Shown: positions 35,311-48,159 of the stretch, one piece after another | How the letters are laid out: every line of letters starts with the position of its first letter | Position numbering within the stretch: position 1 is the stretch's first letter | DNA from: Tolypeutes matacus | Lineage: Eukaryota > Chordata > Mammalia > Cingulata > Chlamyphoridae | Length of the DNA stretch: 64,000 nucleotides | Direction of reading: 5' to 3' | Assembly (NCBI GenBank): GCA_026826555.1 | Contig: JAKSZT010053769.1 | Location: 7,129,193-7,193,192, forward strand | The notes under the pieces: model-generated | Told to the model about the DNA's origin: nothing | What the model saw: only the letters and a program-made list of their open reading frames with translations | Databases searched by the model: none | Program-made: the position numbers and the translations under genes

Positions 35311-38300
35311 AAAATAATTTATACAAATACATAATCATAACAATGGAAAGTCCCAATAACAGAAATTCAAAATGGATGAGGCAAAAATCATAGAATTAAA
35401 AAGAGAAAAAGAAAATTTCAAAATCATATTTTGAGATTTTAACACCCTTCTATCACTAATAGAAAAACTAGAGGGAAAAAAATCAGCAAAAACATGGAAG
35501 ATCTGAACAACACTAACAACCAACTGCTCTAATCTACACAACAGGGATAATAATAGCTTCCCTTTTTACCATAGAGAGAATCAACTGGCTTTCAAGGCAC
35601 ATTGAGATAAAGTGTTCTGCCCAAATTCTTGCAGCTGGATAGTCAGGCACCACTTATTATTATTATCCAGGTGCCTGGATAATCAGGCACCCTTTCTAAT
35701 TTCTGGTACTCCCTTGAATAGTTAAAAATGAGTGCCAAGATATTTAATAATCATTTTTATTATGTATTCTTAACTGAGCTCCTTTTTACATACTTATTTT
35801 AAAGAGAAAGAAATTGATGAGAACCAAGCTATTGGGCTACATTACCAAAAATGAAAAGTCGATTAGCATAGAAAGGTAGAGTTGAAAGGGACACAAGAAT
35901 CCTTTTTGTTAGACTTTATCCATTATTCAAATCCATCTACCTCATTCCTGAACTCTTGCTGAACTCCTCCAGAGACCAGGAACACACTACATAAAAATGT
36001 CTAAATATTAGCCAAAATCTATATTTTTGTGAATTCCATCCATTGCTCTCAGTTTTACCTTCTGGTACAATAGAGGTCAAGTAAAAACCTATTTTTGCTA
36101 TGACAGTCTTTCAAATATTTTAAAATGTTATTACTTGTATCAAGTTCAACATTTACAGGCGAAATTTCCAAGTTCCTTTAAGGATTTGTAAAAAATTAAT
36201 TTCATATCCCTCACCGCTCAGATAGTTAGTAATTTATGAGCCTTAATGTCCATGTCTCTCCAAAGTCAAAACACTTAAAAATGAATAAAGTACAACAGAT
36301 GTGTTCTGATAAGGACCAAGTAGTGTAGGATCATTATCTCTGTAACTCTATATTTCTGTAAATGTGCCTTATAATGATTGTGGTCATTTTTGGCCACACT
36401 CTGAATCACTGATTTATATTAGTTTTCAATCAGTGAAATCCCTAATCTTTCTCCTGTGGACTGGCCTTTTCCCCCAATCTTGTACTTGTACTGTTGATTT
36501 TTTTTTTTTTCAACCCAAGGGCCAGTCTGTTGATATATCACTGTCTAATTTCATCTTGTTAGGTGTGACCCTTCATTCTTTTCTGTTGAGGTCTTTAGAC
36601 TCATCTTTCTGTCAACTACACATTAGCTGTTCCTTCCAGAATTATATCATATGCCCCCTGCAGTGGGTCTATTTTGGCCTTGTTCTTCCCACTATGAACA
36701 TGTCTAAAGATGTCATTTTTATTGTCTTTGGCATTTTTAACAATTCTCTGTTCATTTATGCCTCTTGCTTTCCTGTCTCTGTATTTCCAGATTCCAGCCA
36801 CTCCAGGGTTTACCTCCATGAATACCCCCCACATCTCAGCTTTCTGTAATTCCCTCAAAATATATGCTTACCTGAAGTAGTTTCTGGACAGGCACAAGAC
36901 TATTTTGTTTTTATCCTTTCATTTTTCCTCAAACAGAGGATGTGTAATTATTGTCAGAATTTTGGCTTTGAAAGATTTCCTTTCCAGTTTTGCTATCTGG
37001 CAGTGAAAGTTTCTGGCCAGGGGTCTATCTTACATATTCTAGAGAACCATGTGTATGTCTCACTATGTCAATACTACTTGCCTCTATTCCTTAGATGTTT
37101 AATATGATACTAAACTATAAACTCCTTTTATGAGTAAATAAAAGGAAAAGAGAATGGGTGAAAAACTCAATGAGAGATATGATGTTATTTCTCCCAAGGC
37201 TTTGTACATTGCAGCTTCATTAACTGTTTCTATTTAATTATAATAAATCAATTCAGAATGATAATTCCTTTCCTTGCTTCCTTCATTCATTCACTTACAC
37301 ATTCATCTACTATTTATTGAATGCTAGTTTCATGCCAGAAACTGGCATTCGGATAAACAGTGAAGAAAACACAACTCTGTCACTGATCTTCGCCTGTCAT
37401 TCAGATTAACCGATTTTATCTGGGCATGTTTTACCTCTCTCAAAATTTAGGTGAAAAAAAAAATAGAACAAAAATTTTAAAAATAAAAAATAGGAAAAAA
37501 AAGAAAAAAAATTTAGGTGTAAACACCAGTAATCAGATCAGAATATCTTTCCAAACAGATTATTCCAAGACTCTGTGGCTTGTATTCTATTCACTTTTAA
37601 AATTCAAGTATTTATTGAAAGCCAGCCATAACCCTCAAATTCATGGAATTATATTAGAAGATAGCTAGAAATAATCCTCTCCAACCATCTTACTTTATGG
37701 GTGAGGAAAACAAGGCTTCGAAAGATGAAGTGATTAGATGAAAATCATACAAGTCACTATTATTAGAACCAGGGCTAACCAAACTAGTCCTTCTACATGA
37801 ACAAGTAGCCAAGTAGTCATTTCCTCCTTTTTCATTTTTCCTGAACTTGTTATATATTTTAATTTAAGAGGAGTAAAGTCCTCAAGACCAAAAGTCTTAA
37901 CTTTTCTATTCAGGATGTAAAGATGTTACAAATACATTATTAACTTCTCCTATTCATTCCCATGAGAATTGGTAGAAGAGTGAGTTAATGGTTTCATGAA
38001 TATTCTCCATCAGGCCTATCATAACCATTATAGGACAGTAGTAAATCTCCTTAAAGACCATTTCAATAAGTTTCAGAACTTAACGTTTAAGTTATAAACA
38101 AACCCATGTCTCAAAATTTCAAGCACAGTTCTTCAGATACTCCCTAGCCAAGTAAAATTGAGACGGTAACATATTTTTACCTTTAACTGTCAGAAGGAAA
38201 AATAAAGAACGGATGTTTAGAGTGAGAAGGATTTTGAGATTTTATTTGGTTTAATTTTTTTGTCTTTACCAATGGGGCAATGAAGGTCTTGCTAAGCTGA

Positions 38301-38804
38301 AATCAAAGTTGTGATTATAATAAAGGAGACCTTGTGCCTTACCTGGATCCTTTACATTACATCTCATTAGAAGCCAGAAGTATAAGGAAAATGGGTGACA
38401 TCAGCCTCAGGACCAATTTAAACACCCAGTATCATAAAAAGCAGTGTTATTATTTATTTATTATGAATTTGTATTTATTAAGCATTCAATAGAAGACTGG
38501 GGGGATTTTTAAAAAAGCTCTTGGAATATCCCTGAGGTAGTAACCAGTGCTATGTACAAAATTTCATGTTGCACTCATTACACACTCAGAATCCCCCACA
38601 AATCCTCAATGTGAGCCTGTTTATAATTGTTTTATGTCATACACTGTCATAGAATTTTGTTTTCTAAGAGCTTAACAAATAAAGAAGAATATATTCATAT
38701 ACTTAGAAGTATGCAATTGTGTACTTAGAAAACCAGAATCACATAAAACAACTATTTTATATAGAGAGCTAATATGGTCAAGTATGAAAAACAAAAGTCT
38801 TTCT
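35311..38804. other. AT-rich region with scattered L2/MIR-like traces, no gene
   Basis: L2-like words lie at 37290-37380 ('CATCTACTATTTATTGAATG', 'CATGCCAGAAACTGGCATTC') and a MIR-like tract at about 37690-37790. A 161-codon plus-strand frame (36364-36849) and its antisense partner lack any domain and have low-complexity Phe/Ser composition. Direct repeats GGATAGTCAGGCACC/GGATAATCAGGCACC occur at about 35637 and 35677. Confidence 0.45.
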
Positions 38805-39015
38805 CTAGCACAGTGGTTAACCTCCTCATATTTCTATAATCTTGGATAGGTCATAATTATGAGTAAGACTTGTGTAACCTATTTATAAATTGAGGGTACT
38901 AATATTATTATCCAATGTATAAAATTGATATGAATTTTTGATAAACATATCTATCAGGTATTTTGCAAAGTACCTGGCATGTAGCAAACACTCCATAAAA
39001 AGCAATGGTTATATA
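38805..39015 (+). repeat. MIR SINE
   Basis: 'AGCACAGTGGTTAACCTCC', 'TAACCTATTTATAAATTGAG' and 'AAAGTACCTGGCATGTAGCA' follow MIR order. Confidence 0.6.
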
Positions 39016-39068
39016 TCATCAGTAATTAGGTAAATGTAATGGACAAAGATTCAAAAATCATTGGATAA

Positions 39069-39674
39069 TATACAGGAAAATTACAACTAATGTAACTTAT
39101 GGATAATAGTGAACAGTAACATTGCGATATTTTGCAGCAATGGCAAGAAGATATTTCAATACTAAGGGACAACAAAAGGGGGTTATAAGGGAGTATGGAA
39201 TTTTTCCTTTTGGAGTAATGAAAACGTTCTAAAATTGACAGAAGCGATGACAGCACAACTCTGTGATGAAAATGAGAACCACTAGGTGTGCACTTTGAAT
39301 AGATAGTACACAGCATGGGACTGTATAACACAGGGAATCCAGTGATAGATGATGGACTGTGGGTAATAGGACAAATATGAGACTGTTTCTTCTGAATGAT
39401 AAGAAATACAGAATATTAATATAAGGTGTTAATAATCGGGTGTGAAAATGCACCAAATGTAAGATATGGGTTATAGTTAGTAGTAATATTTTGACAATAC
39501 TCTTTCACAGTTTGTAACAAATGTTTCACAACAATGCAAGGTGGTGGTGGAGAGATGTGTGAGAGTTTTGGATGACAATATGCATGTCTGTTTTGTAAAT
39601 TCACAAATTTTACTATACACTTATTGTTTATGCATGTTCATGTATGAATGATATACTTCAATAAAATTTTATTT
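39069..39674 (+). mobile_element. 5'-truncated L1 3' end with 16-bp target-site duplication
   Basis: The body is L1 3' UTR-like and ends with 'ATACTTCAATAAAATTTTAT' and a very short A tail. AAAAATCATTGGATAA flanks it exactly at 39053-39068 and 39675-39690, the hallmark of target-primed insertion. The minus-strand open frames across it are shadows. Confidence 0.88.
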
Positions 39675-39690
39675 AAAAATCATTGGATAA

Positions 39691-40612
39691 AAATCTAATA
39701 AAAAACAAGAAAAGTCTTTGAAATGGGGAGTGATTACTTTCTTTTCTTGCCATATACAAAATTAATATACAACTAAAATAATTATAGCATTGTATAAGCA
39801 CCCTAAGAATACAAATAGATCAAACTGAATAGCCAAGAGATGTATTTTCACATGATAATGTATCATATAATGATGGCTCAAAATTAAAAAGTGGCTAAAA
39901 TCCTAAACTTTTCCCCCTCTCTTCCTCTTCCTCTTTTCTTTTTCCTCTTTTCTCCTTCCCTTCCCTACTTTTTTTTCCTTTTTCCCCTTTCTCTTTCTTT
40001 CTTTTCCTGGACTATTTGGCCATAAAACCTTTAGAGTTTGCCTGCGCTGCTATCTCTCTGTCATCACCAACAATGTCCTCTCCTTTCCAGCTTCTCAGTT
40101 CTTTATAAGGCCTCCAGTAATCTTGATTAAGATCCACCCTCATTCAGCTGAGTTACACTTTAACTAAAATTAATATTGCAATCTCTGCCTAGAGGAGCTG
40201 GCATCAAATCTTGGTGCATATTTCCATCCTTCTCTCCCATTTCTCAGCAAGCTCTTTTTCCCTCATTTCTCAATAAATTCTTTTTACTGGCCTAAAAATA
40301 ATAATAATAATAATAATTCAAGAGGTCCTATTTACAATGGGACACACCCATAAAAATGTGAATTAAGATTAAGAACATCTTTGTGGGGTACATAATCTAG
40401 CCTACTGCAGATGGGGTCCAGGAATTAGATTGCTGCTTCGGTGTGGAGAGGGTGAAGGAACTAAGAGCCTAAGCGCAGTGACAGTTCAAAGTAGGTGAGG
40501 AGGCATCCATGCAGAAGTGGGGCGGCGCACAGGGTATCAAAGCCCGAGCAGGGTGCAACCCATATTTATATACTGGATTTTTTTTTTTTTTTTTTTACCC
40601 TGCTATGAAATA
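39691..40612. other. Region with a CT-rich tract and (AAT)n, no gene
   Basis: A pyrimidine tract runs at about 39902-40008 and an (ATA)n microsatellite at about 40298-40316. The flanking unique-looking sequence (40318-40560) includes 'ATTAAGATTAAGAACATCTT', a word seen in other xenarthran repeats; the family was not assigned. A T run lies at about 40577-40596. Confidence 0.45.
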
Positions 40613-40620
40613 CATTATCA

Positions 40621-40810
40621 TCAGGAGCGGGCCTGATTCCTATGCACGAGGTCTCGGGTTCCTTCCCCGGTATCTCCTAAAAACAAAATACAAACAAAAC
40701 AAACAAAAACCAACTCCCATTTGGGAGATGTAGCTCAGTGGTTGAGTGCCTGCTTCCCATATACGAGGTCCTGGGTTCAATCCCCCATACCTCCAAAAAA
40801 TAAAAAAAGT
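40621..40810 (+). mobile_element. Two-unit xenarthran SINE
   Basis: A degenerate first head ('GAGGTCTCGGGTTCCTTCCC') with A-rich linker is followed by a well-preserved second head ('AGATGTAGCTCAGTGGTTGA', B box GGTTCAATCCC) and an A tail. The flanks share CATTATCA (40613-40620 and 40811-40818), a probable short target-site duplication. Confidence 0.75.
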
Positions 40811-40818
40811 CATTATCA

Positions 40819-42987
40819 GGTTAACTGGTGAAACTTGAATGAATGTAGATTAGATACTAGTAATGTTGCCCAAATTAATTTGGCAAATTAATTTCCTGGT
40901 TTGGGTGGCTGCATCACAGTTACATAGGAGTTATGTTTTGTTTGACAGAAATAGTAAATAAAATATTCTAGGGTAATAGAGAATCTGTTTGGCAATTTAC
41001 TCTCAAATGATTCAAGAAAAACATACTTTACAAATTTTTTTTGTAAGTATGTGATTACTTCAAAATAAAATAAAATAGAAATCAGTGGAAAAAGATAGTT
41101 GTTCCATAAAAGGTAAAAAACCCAAAAAGCTAGCTCTTTACGTCACATTACATTAAAATGAGTTCAGACAAGCTAAATGAAACACATGAAAACAGTGGAG
41201 AAAATATAAAAGAGAATTTACCTGATTTCAGAGTAGTGAAGGTATTTCTAAGTATAGAAGTAATGTTGAAGTCATAAAGAAGAAAAGGAAAGGATTTTAT
41301 TAAAAAATTTTGGATTATTGTATATAGAAATGCCTTAAAGAAAATGAAAAGGCAAATAGTAATCTGGAAGGAATATAAACATTTATGACAAAGAGTGTTC
41401 TTTATCACATATAAATAGCTATTTCAAACAAAAAATAAAATAAACTGATTGAAAAATTCACGATATAAACAACAGACCATTTTTAAACTCAAAGAAAAAT
41501 ATTGCAATATTTTTTGTTTACTGCTGAGTCTTAATATTTTTAATATGTAAACAAAAAATGCAATTGGGTACCAATGCTATTATATTGGCAATTATTTCTT
41601 TAAAAATAAATATTAGTGTTTTGGGGATGAAATAAAGTGATTATTCTCATAGATGCTGTAGGAAATATAAATTGGCATAATATTTACAAAAATAAATTCA
41701 GCAATATTTATCAAGAATATTAAAGATGCTTATACCCTTTGACTCAATAATTTTACTTCTGCAAATTTGCTCTAATGAAAGTACTCATTAATGACCCAAA
41801 GGATTTACAAATAAGAATATTCGTAGAAGTATTATTTTTAGGAAAAAAATTTAAATCAGGCTAATTTTCCAATTAAAGGCTAATGATAAAATAAAGCATG
41901 ATAAATCTAAACAATAGAATAATTCATGGTCATTAAAACTATGTTTTAAAAATCATAATATCTAGCTATAAGTATAATTCAAAACTATATTTTAAAATCA
42001 CATAAATAGCTTGATCCTAATTTTCTTTCAAACTATGAATATAAAGCAGAATGCAAGGAATAACACACAACCATTTAATAGTACTCTAGGTAGTTAGATT
42101 TTAGGTGGCTTTTATTTTCTTCTTTATACTGTTCTGTACTTTTCAATGTGAGAACAAAAAAATCTGCATTAATTTTTAATCAGATAAAGTCATATAATCA
42201 GAAACAGGAACTAAAAGGCACAGCAGTCTTGGGTCATTTAACTTGGATAGAAAATGACTATGAATCTCAATACCTCCAAAGAACATCATTATATTAAAAT
42301 TTAATTAAAATATGTTAATAATCAGAATGCTTGGAAATTAAAGCATATTAAATTATAGCTTTAATAATTAAGAATTCAAGGTAGTAAATCATAAGTTTTA
42401 AAATTGTTTTTTATCAGAAATGTTTAAGCTTTTTAAAAAAATGAATTTTTTTACCCTTAAAGAATGATAAAGGAATATGGAAAATCCTATAAGGTAAAAC
42501 AGTCCATTCTCTCACTTATATGCTATAACTGTATTAGATCATATGACATGGGGTTTAATAAACACAACGTTCCCACAAATTTCAAAGGAAGACTTTTCTT
42601 CTCTGCTTACACTAATCCTCTTTGTGCATGAGCCAAGAGCTGGGTGGGAGTAAATAAGAAATGCCTCAAGTCCTTTTCACTTTCTCAGACTACAGGGACA
42701 TGAAAGCAATTAGTATTTTATGTCACTTTCTACATCTTCAATTAGTACAATTCCTAGGATTAAAATGGTTTCTCCGTTTCCTTGATAACTTAGGGGCAGT
42801 GCTTAGTTCAAAGCTCTGTACATAGCCAATGACAACTAAAAGCTGCAGGCTTTTTGGACTGGACAGTTGCATTGTCTGTAACTGGAAGATTTTGAAAAGT
42901 AGGTCAAAACTTTATTTGGATGTGCTTGGATTAGGAAGAGAGATATGGCATACTACGAAAATGAATTTGATTAAAATAATATTTCTA
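40819..42987. other. AT-rich stretch, no gene recognised
   Basis: No repeat with confident assignment; only short frames. Confidence 0.5.
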
Positions 42988-43140
42988 GGGAACAGATGTG
43001 GCTCAAGCAGTTGAGTGCCTGCTTCCCACATGAGAGGTCCCAAGTTCTATGTCCAGTGCCTACTAAAAACAAAAGCAAACAACAAGCAAAACAAAACAAA
43101 ACAACTCAGGGAAGCCCATGTGGCTTGACTCACATCCACT
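42988..43140 (+). mobile_element. Xenarthran tRNA-derived SINE
   Basis: 'GGGAACAGATGTGGCTCAAG' and 'TTGAGTGCCTGCTTCCCACA' form the head, followed by an A/C-rich linker (43063-43103) and a truncated second head ('CTCAGGGAAGCCCATGTGGC'). The right boundary is approximate. Confidence 0.85.
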
Positions 43141-43269
43141 CCCAATTTTAATTTACCTCCACCCACAGACCACATCATGAAACGTGTGATGCTAAATATG
43201 GGCTCGGACCTTAGAAATGTATTCTCAACAGGAGGATGTGAAAAGACTGTGCCATGAAATAATATCAAA

Positions 43270-43850
43270 CGTGAAGAATAGCTATTATTTATGAAGTGCT
43301 TACTATGTACCAGACCCTATTCTATTCATTGGGGATATCCCATAACGAAGATGCAGTATCTGCCTTAAGGCAGTTTACATGCTATGGGGGATTCATATAA
43401 CACAAAGGTGAACAAATAACTATGTAATGTAATTTCAGATCATGTAAATAAACTAAATCAGGGTCTGGAGATGAAGAAGTGATAGACGGGTATTTTAGAT
43501 GGAGTGTCCAGGAGGTGACACATAAGCAGAGAGACCCCAATGAAGTGTGTGTGTGTACCATAGGAAGAACTTGGGAAAGAGCATAAGACAAGGGGCAGAA
43601 AGGAGTATTGAGTGTTTCCAGAAGGAACTAAAGCCTAGTGCGTTAAGGAGAAAGTAGTTGGAAATAAGGCTGAATAGATAACCAGGGTCTAGATTATTTA
43701 AGGCCATTTGATGGTAGTAATGTTTTTATTTACTTTTAAGTAGATGGATTAGAGGGTTTTGATAAAGGAAGTGACATGATCTGATTTATATTTTAATAAG
43801 ATCCATCTGCTGGCTGCAGCGTAGAATTGCCTGAGGGATGGATGGAAAGA
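43270..43850 (+). repeat. L2 LINE fragment
   Basis: Sense L2 words in order: 'GAAGTGCTTACTATGTACCA', 'TGGAGTGTCCAGGAGGTGAC', 'GGAAAGAGCATAAGACAAGG', 'GAAGTGACATGATCTGATTT', 'AAGATCCATCTGCTGGCTGC'. Confidence 0.7.
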
Positions 43851-43869
43851 GAAGAAGTAGGAGGCCATT

Positions 43870-44245
43870 TCCATTATAAATGAAGCCAGTCTTCCTCTCA
43901 GCCTCTGGATCTCGAAGGGACCATTGGAGGAACAGGCCCTGGTTCTTGCTGCTCCCGGTGTCAGGGCCTAGCAAAGGCCCTTGCTCTTGAAGTCCAGGCC
44001 TCGGCATTGACCTATGGGAGTATCCCACCCCTAAGGACAGAGTTTGCCCAGCAGATGCTTTTCCAGGACAGATGGGTCCTGTGCCTCGGGTGGGGAGGGG
44101 CAGCCTTCATTGGCAGCTTGCCCCACCACTTCTGCATTGGGGTGGGATTTGGAGTGATGGGAAGGTTTTTAAGGCCAGGGATGGATCTTTTCTAAATGTT
44201 ATTACTTGTAAATAAAGTCTATTTTTTTCTCCCTTGGGGAAGAAA
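43870..44245 (+). pseudogene. Possible retrocopied 3' UTR fragment (unidentified source)
   Basis: A GC-moderate block of about 375 bp stands out from its AT-rich surroundings and ends with a canonical AATAAA (44211-44216). About 30 nt later comes an A-rich patch (GAAGAAAAAATA), as expected for a processed mRNA end. A 62-codon open frame (44007-44195) inside has no recognisable family. I could not identify a parent gene or convincing target-site duplication, so an unrelated unique sequence is equally possible. Confidence 0.3.
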
Positions 44246-44278
44246 AAATATGTTCTATAGAAAGCGATAAACAAATTA

Positions 44279-44303
44279 CAAAATTATGTTTGTAAATTAC
44301 AGA
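44279..44303 (+). repeat. Direct repeat, left copy
   Basis: The core TATGTTTGTAAATTACAG is repeated exactly at about 44933-44950; an imperfect match extends it to about 25 bp on the left side. Confidence 0.75.
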
Positions 44304-44927
44304 GTTCGTACTGGTGTGCCACCATTTTGTAGCATAAAAAATGTGTTGCATGTGTGACAGGAAAATATTTGTCTCCTCACTCTTTAGGGTGGTTTGTGGA
44401 GTGGGTGGTAAGGTGAATGGAGCTCTCTCCCCATCCCCTCATCACCTCCAGAATACCTACTGATGGACTCGTCTCTTTGCCTGGTAAAATCAGCAGTCTC
44501 TGCAGCCCGGCACCAACATCATCCAATATTTGCTAATATGTTATGCAGTATTGAGCTTAGCCAAGGAGGCGCTCTGTCTTTTGGGTATCTACTTCAGAAG
44601 TCAGGTGCAAAAACACCCCACAGATGAAGCGACCTGTGGAAGAACGCTTATTCCAGGTGCCTGAGGCATCTCAAGGCTACACAGTCTGGAAGGTGGGTGG
44701 GCAGGTGGAGGCTTCTGGAGGGTGTAGCTTTAGGTGGTAGCACTGAGTCTCTGTCTTCACCTTTGATTGGAAATTTTTTTCTTTTTGTGGCTATTGTGCC
44801 CCTTTAGTGCCACGTAAGCCCACTGACAACAGTTTTGCAATTAGGGAACATTACTATTGGGAAACACTTGATATGAAAAAAAAATCTACTTCAATTTGAA
44901 GAACATTCATATCACCATAAGAAATTT

Positions 44928-44952
44928 CAAAAGTATGTTTGTAAATTACAGA
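44928..44952 (+). repeat. Direct repeat, right copy
   Basis: The partner of 44279-44303, bounding about 620 bp of sequence with no recognised family. Confidence 0.75.
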
Positions 44953-46220
44953 AAAGGAATTGCTGTTAGAATTTTTATAATTTAAAATGGTTTCTAGGGA
45001 TTTTTAAAAATTATTTTCAACTACCAATTCAAAGATAGTTTCTTGTCAATACTTTGAATAGATCCTCCTAACAAAATTTTGATGAGGAATTATGTATCCA
45101 CTTCAAGGAAAAAACTTTATAGAAACATATTTTCCTATAAAATTTTTGTCAGATTGTATTTGGAAGTTTTATACAAATTCAAAATATAATATTCTTTCTA
45201 ACACTTCACATGGCTTTTAATAATAATCATACGATATAAAGGAAATGTAATGATTTATTTTATACCAAGTCTGATAGAGATGGCCCCAAATTCCCTCCAG
45301 TTTTCCCCAATGTGTTATATCTACTAACGTTTTTTCTATGTGACAAGAAGGCTTGGAAGCTCAGGAAGCACAGTGTCTCAGGAAAGAACAATTAAGACCA
45401 TAGAGCCAGTTCAGATGTTCATGTATAGATAGAGAAATTATGTTGCCTTACTGCTTCTTAACAATGAAAGAAAGAAAGAATGAGAGATAATTTGTTTATC
45501 CCTTTCTATAGAACAAGTTGAGCTTCCTTTGCCCGGTAGAGAGCTAACAGACTTTGTCTTGGTAAAGGCAAATCACTGGAGGATCTTGGAAAGGTTGAAA
45601 TAGAGGATGGGAAAGATGTGACCCAAGATAAAGGTGGCAGTGGGGGTAATTGCTGGAGAGTGATCAAATCTAAGGGTTTTGTGCTTATGCAGGGCCTGGA
45701 AGGTAGAAGGACATCTGGTGGAGCTGTTATGAATGGTTGCTGGTACAAAAACCGTGGAAATGTCAGAAGGTCTCAGTGACTGAGCTGAGAGGGGAAGGCC
45801 TTAGGACCTTAAGGCTTAACTCTTGAGGGATCCTCATTTGAGAAGGGCTGATTTAGACAATGATCTTCTCAGGGTGGACCATGATGAACCAAGGACAAAA
45901 TCACCTTCTAACTTTTTGGATTAGGTATCCTTTCCTAAGCTCTTATACAACAAATCTTGGGGGGCGTGAGGGAAGCTCCTCCCCAATAATGACTTTTATT
46001 GGTAATCTGAGAAATGGGGATTTAAACCAAAGCATTTGAATTAAGAAATATGATGCTTGCTGAATATAGAGTTTCAGGAAAATATTCATACTAATGCTAT
46101 GTAATAGACAATTTATGAGGCAGGGGAGAGCAAGAGAATGAACAAATGGAGTTTTCATGAAAATTTAATTATTCCCTAAAGTATAAATTGGTTTTTGGTG
46201 AAATCTGCTTCATTATTTTT
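44953..46220. other. No gene recognised
   Basis: AT-rich with a short (GAAA)n at about 45467-45479. Nothing else was assignable. Confidence 0.5.
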
Positions 46221-46310
46221 GTTTATTTATTTATTTTTTAGGAGGCACTGGGGATTGAACCTGGGACCTTGAACATGGGAAGCAGGTGCTCAACCACTAA
46301 GCTACGTGGA
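46221..46310 (-). mobile_element. Xenarthran tRNA-derived SINE monomer
   Basis: On the minus strand: 'CGTAGCTTAGTGGTTGAGCA', 'CCTGCTTCCCATGTTCAAGG', B box GGTTCAATCCC, 'AGTGCCTCC', then an A/T tail (TTTATTTATTT at 46222 on the plus strand). Confidence 0.88.
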
Positions 46311-48159
46311 ATATCATATTTTGTATTATGTAACATTCACTTACAGAAGGAGACAGAACAACCTGAAAAAACAGGTTTCTTCTGCAAGCTAAAGTAGTAT
46401 CTCAGAAGCAAAGTTGTAGCCTGCTTGTTTTATCTAGTATGGTTTTGTTTATTGTTCTGTATGGTCAATGATATTTACATAGATTGATAGGCAGAGGTTA
46501 ATAAAGTCTGAAAAATTTTGTAATTTCATTTCTATATAGGAAAATTAATATAGTACTGCTTCCAATGGATTTGCAAGGAGCTTTAAAGAACAGGGAAAGA
46601 TAAAATAATTGATTTCCACTTATATAAGGATTGAACTTACACCACAGGACTTAAATATCCTGACAAGTTCTAAGATTCAAGATGGTGGTGAAAGTTGGAT
46701 TTTCTATGGCATAATATTTCCTACATTTTATATTTCAATACGAGACTTATTTAGGTGTGTGTATTTCTTCCAAGTTCAATCTTTTATTTATTTGTGCAAA
46801 TATTTGGGCACACATTGTGTGCCCACAGTGTGCCAGACACTATTTTATGAGCTGGAGTACAGAAGAAAAATCTGCTTTTTTAATGTTATTTTTAAAAAAT
46901 AACATTAGTTTTAATGACTCTACAGGGACAAATTAACATCTTCCAGAAAACAGATCTTTTTCTTATCCACCCACTCAGAGAGAAACAATTGGTAACAAGA
47001 CAAGCCATTAGGAATCTCTTTAAGAATATTTTAAAATGATACCAATTTCAGTATTTTGGATGCTAAAGAAAACCAAGCCAATATCTCATCAGCAAAGTAG
47101 CCCTCTCTATAACTCACCCTCCGACTGCTTATCCTGCTTTTGTTTTCACTATCTTAAGAAATGGTGCTCACACTGCCTCCCTAAAATGGGTATTCCCTAG
47201 TTGAATAGTCGTTACTCTCAGGAGACTTTTATTTCTGGTGTTTAGCCTAAATTGTTCTTTTAAAAAGTGTCTTCTTGCTATTCATAGATATACCTTCTTA
47301 CACTTGACTGAAATAATTTATCCTTCTCTTATTTTAAAATTTGCACCTTTCCCATATTTATGAGCTGTTATATTAATTCTCACTGACAAAGCAAAGCTAT
47401 ATGCATTTTTTGCCCTCCTCCCTTTTCCTTTTCTTTTTTTTTTTCCTTTGGTCCTTTTCCCCCCCCTTTTTTTCTTACAGGTATGGAACTTCATGGATTA
47501 TCTTCATACCACTTCCTAGGCATCTCTCCACTTTGTCTATTGCTGGAGGCTCCTGAGCTGCCAAAATTAAAAAAAAAAAAAAAGGTTTGCAGGTGCAATC
47601 TTAACCCAGTCATGTTGAAAGTGATAATAATCCTCTCACCATGACACACTGCTCAAAATAGCATTGGCATTCTTTGACACCAGGAGGAAGGGAATTTTAT
47701 TTTCTTACTTCACTTTATATCTACTTGGCAGTCATGCCATGTGGCATGAGTTCATAAATACAGGACTCCCTGGGTAATTGGGCTGGAGATAATCATTCTC
47801 TGGACAAAGAATAGTGAAAGCAATTGAAAATGAATAATGCACCACTTATTTCTCCACATCGGTGATACCGACAATTCAGCAGTCTGAAAACCATTACACA
47901 GTTAACTGCAGTTAATACTGATTGATCTTTGAAGACTTTCACATACTTTAATTTAATTTAATCCCCACAATAACCCTGTGACATGCTGTAGATCCTGAAC
48001 TAAGATTCAGAAATTAAGTAGCTCAGGCTCTTAAAATAAGTTACTGACAGCTTCCCTGAATGCAATGCCCTTGACATGATCCCATAGTGTCTCTCTATTT
48101 TTATTAATGTAACTTTTTTGATGTATGTACAGAAAAGTATGCATTTGTCTACAGCCAGA
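46311..48159. other. AT-rich stretch with simple repeats, no gene
   Basis: An L2-like fragment is possible at 46750-46860 ('CAGTGTGCCAGACACTATTT'). There is a pyrimidine tract at about 47415-47475, a 15-base A run at about 47569-47583, and a MIR-like trace at about 47940-48020. Confidence 0.5.

Noticed and set aside
36364..36849. 161-codon plus-strand open frame
   Set aside because: Low-complexity Phe/Ser/Leu composition, no domain, no splice or promoter context, and an antisense frame over the same DNA. It is likely chance in pyrimidine-rich decayed repeat sequence.
42988..43060. tRNA-like A and B boxes suggesting a tRNA gene
   Set aside because: These are SINE heads, as shown by the A-rich linkers and other copies in the window. 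No cloverleaf was found.
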